Assembly (NCBI GenBank): GCA_013306675.1
Contig: JABLUY010000195.1
Location: 1-64,000, forward strand
DNA length: 64,000 nt
Direction: 5' to 3'
Origin: Thraustochytrium sp. TN22
Lineage: Eukaryota; Sar; Bigyra; Thraustochytrida; Thraustochytriidae
This document shows, in pieces, positions 61,070 to 64,000 of the stretch; position 1 is the stretch's first letter, and every line of letters begins with the position of its first letter. The notes beneath the pieces are model-generated. The model worked only from the letters and a program-made list of their open reading frames with translations. It was not told the DNA's origin and ran no database searches. A program made the translations under genes and the position numbers.

Positions 61070-63440
61070 GAACGAGGGGGACGCGGAGCCCGAGGTGGAG
61101 CGCGAGGAGGACACGCTGGGCGGCCCCGTGGAGGTGGCGCTCGTGCAGAGGTTGTGGGAAGCCGTGCGGGCTGGGAAGGCGCCACTCAAGGAGCTGCCGA
61201 CGCCGGACGCGGACGCGGGCGCCGGCGGCGGGGCAGCGACGGGGCGGGCGCCCGCTGCCGGGGCGCCCGTGGCCGCGTGGACGGCGCGGGATGTGGCGCG
61301 CGAGGTGAACCTCGGGGAGCTGATGGCGTCCTTTAGGGCCGAGAGGAGCGGCGCGCAGGGCGCTGCTTCTGCGAGCCCGCACGCCGCCGTCCAGGTGCTG
61401 CACGCATCGAGCCTCCCCATGGCGAAGCTGGTTGCCGTCCTTGACGCGAGCCTCCACGATCGCAGCGTGCAGGTGCTGGGTCTCTCTCCGGAGAACGATG
61501 TGGCACCGTCGGCGGCGGCGCAAAAACCCTCGCGCACATCGCTGCGCGCATCGCTGTCCTCGCGCATCTCGCGCGCCTTCGGCAGCAGCAAGCCCAGTGA
61601 CGAGCGCGAGACCGTCGTCATCTTCGAGGACTGGGACGACGATTCGCCGCTCCGAGACGAGCGCGTGCTACTACGCCTCTTCGACGCGGCAAGCGCACCA
61701 GGATCCAAGGTGCGGCTGGTCTTTGGCGAAGGCAACTCCGTGCAAGGAGCGCTGCGGGAGGGCCGGTACCCCCAGCTGGAGGCGGCCGCCGCGCTCGTAC
61801 GCCTTGTGGAGCGTCGAAGGTCCGTGAGTGACGCCGTGACCCCAATGCACCGAATCAAGGTCTTTGAGGCCTTGCGCGATGCGTGGCTCGCCGAGATCGC
61901 GGCCGCGGTCGGCACCGCGGCGAACGTTGAGGGCGACGGAGAGGGCGCCGAGGGGGAAGCAACCGCCACTGCGAACGACGAGGAGCGCACCGAGCTGCTC
62001 GCCTGCGCGGCACGCATTGCAATCTCGCTGGACGCGTTTGAGAAGGCCCAGGAGCTCTTGAAGGAGTGCGTGGAGGCGCTCGCCGATCGGAGCGGTGCCG
62101 AGCGTGAGTACATGGACGCGCTCAGGCTCTCCGGATCCGCATTCGCCGCCGCTTTTCAGGTGGACTCTTTCGGAGAGCCCTTTGCAAAGGCACTTGTCCT
62201 GGCCAAGAGCAGGATGGCGCTCGAAGGGGCCGGTCAGCGGGAGGACGGCCCCGAGCTCGTGCTCGCCATCACGCTCGACTATGCGCGCGCCGCGCGCCGC
62301 GCCGGCCGGCCCCGCCAGTACCTCGAGCTCGCGCGGGACGCCGCGGACCTCGCACGAACTGAAGAAGTATCCCACGGCGCGAGCGAAGTCCCACTCGAGG
62401 CGCGCCACGAGCTGGGCCGCGCGCTCGCGTACATGTGTCAGTACGAAGCGGCTCGCACCGAGCTGTTCGCGGTCCTGCATGAGCTGCAAGCTCGCGCGCC
62501 GGACTCACATCACGGCTGGCGCGGGCATATTCTGTTGGACCTCGCCAAGCTGGATCGGGAGGTGGCGCGCTTTGACGACGCGTTGACACAGGCCGAGCAC
62601 GCCGCGGATCTCTTCGACGAGGCGCCCGGCGACTGGGCCGGTCCCTTTGCGCAGTGCTTGGTGCTGCGCAGCCACGTCCTTCGCGAGAACGGGCTCTACT
62701 TTGACGCCTTTGATGCGGCCATGGACGCCTTTGACAAGACCACCATCCTGTACGCGCGGCCTTGCGCGGACGTGCTGCCGGCCTACGACGCGCTCCTTCG
62801 TGTGCGGCGGGTGCTCTTCCAGCACCGCGAAGCGCTCGCACTCATTAATGAGGCCATTGACATCATTAAGGTCACCTGCGGCAAGAAGCACCCCGAGGCC
62901 CTCTCGATTCTTCGCAGCAAAGGCGAGGTCCTCTGCCGTCGCGACATCGACAAGGCCCACGAGGGCAAGCGCCGGCTGATCAAGGTCGTGACCGCCACGG
63001 ACGACCTCTTTCCGCCCGATCACTTCAGGGTCTTCCTCGCGCGCGGCAGCCTCGCCTCCAAAAAGCGGGACATGGCCATGACGGAAGACGTTGTGCTCGG
63101 TCTGAAGCGCCTTTTCGGACCCCGCCACTTCCGCGTCGCCTCGTCCTTGGCGGACCTGGCCAACCAGCAGAGCATTGCGCAGCGCTCGCTGGAGATGAAT
63201 CTCGAGGCGCTCGCCATCCTCGAGGACTGGTTCCCCGAGTGCGACCACCACCCCTCCATGGGGGTCATCCTCTTCAACTCCGCGCACCGTTACAAGTCGC
63301 TCGGCAACTTCGAGAAGGCCCTGCTCTGCATGGACCGCGTGGTCGACATCTTCGAGAAGGGCTACCCTCGCAAGCACGAGAACCTCTCTCGCGCCCTCGA
63401 ATTTCGCCGTCAAGTCGCGAACGAGATCCTGTCCCGCTGA
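60984..63440 (+). CDS. TPR-repeat protein, kinesin-light-chain-like, unknown function
   Basis: 818 aa from ATG 60984 (MPGGGVSRVAALRRSLRRGG). An in-frame ATG at 60681 would add about 100 Arg/Ala/Gly residues but lies at the end of a repeat block, so I prefer the later start. After a basic Gly-rich tail come WTARDVAREVNLGELMASFR and other ordered stretches (about 95-330) I do not recognise. From about 340 to the end the protein is helical repeats of 34-42 residues with TPR-type hydrophobic spacing: ARIAISLDAFEKAQELLKEC, ALAYMCQYEAARTELFAVLH, ALINEAIDIIKVTCGKKHPE, LEMNLEALAILEDWFPECDH, YKSLGNFEKALLCMDRVVDI. The KKHPEAL and GPRHFRVA phrases and 42-residue spacing resemble kinesin light chain TPRs. 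A protein-binding adaptor is inferred. Confidence 0.82.
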
Positions 63441-63584
63441 GTGCCGGGTGCCTCATGAACAATTACGTTTCCATTTTCTTTCGCTCTTTCTTTCACTTCG
63501 AGTCCATCGCGCGCGCGCCTTGTCGCTTGATGCGCGCTCGTCTCTCCGGGCTCACGACGAGGTCCCGAAGCGCCACCATGACGC

Positions 63585-64000
63585 CTAAGAAGCTATGATG
63601 GCAAAGAGCGTAGCCTCGAAGACGTTGTCGTCCACAATGTTGACCTCCTTGCGAATGGCGCTGGACCGGCCCGACGATTTCTTGATGCTGCTGTTGCTGC
63701 TGCTGAGCCAGGACCCAACATCGGCTCTGGGATGCCAAACGCAAAGTGAACGGTGCTCGCAAGCTTGCGCTCGGTGGCGAGCTGGCCAACGTGGCGCTCG
63801 AACATGTGCGGGTTGGCCGCTAGCACCATGCCGGGCGGGCATACGAAGAGCTTGTTGTGCCACTGCCGAGAGAACCTGAGCCCCCAGTTGGTAGCTCGAG
63901 CTCTGCAGCGACGCGAATTCGAACCGCATGTCCTCTGCAAAGTTGGTGGCAGCGTTCTAGAGCGACTGCGCTTGCGTCTGCTCCGGCCTGTCCAGCGTCG
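63585..64000 (-). pseudogene. broken coding remnant, family not recognised, runs off the window
   Basis: A minus-strand stretch of about 400 bp reads as protein-like sequence in changing frames. One frame carries HNKLFVCPPGMVLAANPHMF and ERKLASTVHFAFGIPEP; another carries the C-terminus RKEVNIVDDNVFEATLFAII before a stop at 63585. About three interruptions are apparent, so it is either a decayed gene or low-quality sequence at a contig edge. Its 5' part lies beyond 64000. It is convergent with the TPR gene. I cannot assign it to any family. Confidence 0.45.

Noticed and set aside
60058-61185. Minus-strand protein built from the ~209-bp repeats
   Set aside because: Repeat length is not a multiple of three, so homologous units fall in different frames; not a coding array.

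Overview
The window is 64 kb of very GC-rich nuclear DNA from a eukaryotic microbe. The genes are mostly long, uninterrupted frames packed with CAG/CAA (Gln), acidic and Ala/Gly runs. They alternate strands and are separated by GC-rich spacers full of simple repeats. Clear eukaryotic families are present: SMC2, an importin-alpha-like ARM protein, a Yak1/DYRK kinase, a myosin, a mitochondrial carrier, Tom7, Snapin, an EXS transporter and a BRUTUS/RCHY1-like RING ligase. The mix of high GC, rare and short introns, poly-Q proteins, a BLOC-1 subunit and a SAM/START-like protein is most compatible with a stramenopile protist, perhaps a labyrinthulomycete (thraustochytrid). That placement is an inference. 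No virus-like element, DNA transposon, tRNA, rRNA or CRISPR array was recognised.

Layout. 0-8 kb: a 5'-truncated RRM protein (+) converges on a Q/N-rich protein (-), followed by a 4 kb repeat-rich spacer without a convincing gene. 8-16.3 kb: importin-alpha-like protein (-), J-domain membrane protein (+), a BMT5-like rRNA methyltransferase (-) divergent from a two-exon Tom7 (+), and an SLC25 carrier (-). 16.7-26.4 kb: Yak1-type kinase (-), a two-exon Snapin (-) and SMC2 (+), the last two divergent from a short shared spacer. 27-40.2 kb: a large poly-Q protein with a possible PH-like domain (-), a (TCTG)n microsatellite, a small coiled-coil protein (+), a SAM/START-like multidomain protein (+), another small coiled-coil protein (+) and a UBL-WLM-PUB protease (+). 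40.3-53.7 kb: myosin (-), EXS transporter (+), a small Q-rich protein (-) and the hemerythrin-CHY-RING ligase (+). 54-64 kb: a giant coiled-coil gene (-) whose frame is broken once, a ~209-bp tandem repeat block, a TPR protein (+) and a broken coding remnant at the right edge (-).

These are housekeeping functions (chromosome condensation, nuclear and mitochondrial import, rRNA modification, actin transport, ubiquitin and iron control, lysosome-related sorting) and not an operon-like system. The most useful observations are two small spliced genes (Tom7, Snapin), an importin-alpha-like protein without a visible IBB but with a Cys cluster, an acidic insert in the kinase N-lobe, an unplaced conserved-looking module plus four-fold motif repeat in the SAM protein, and recurrent short repeats just upstream of start codons.
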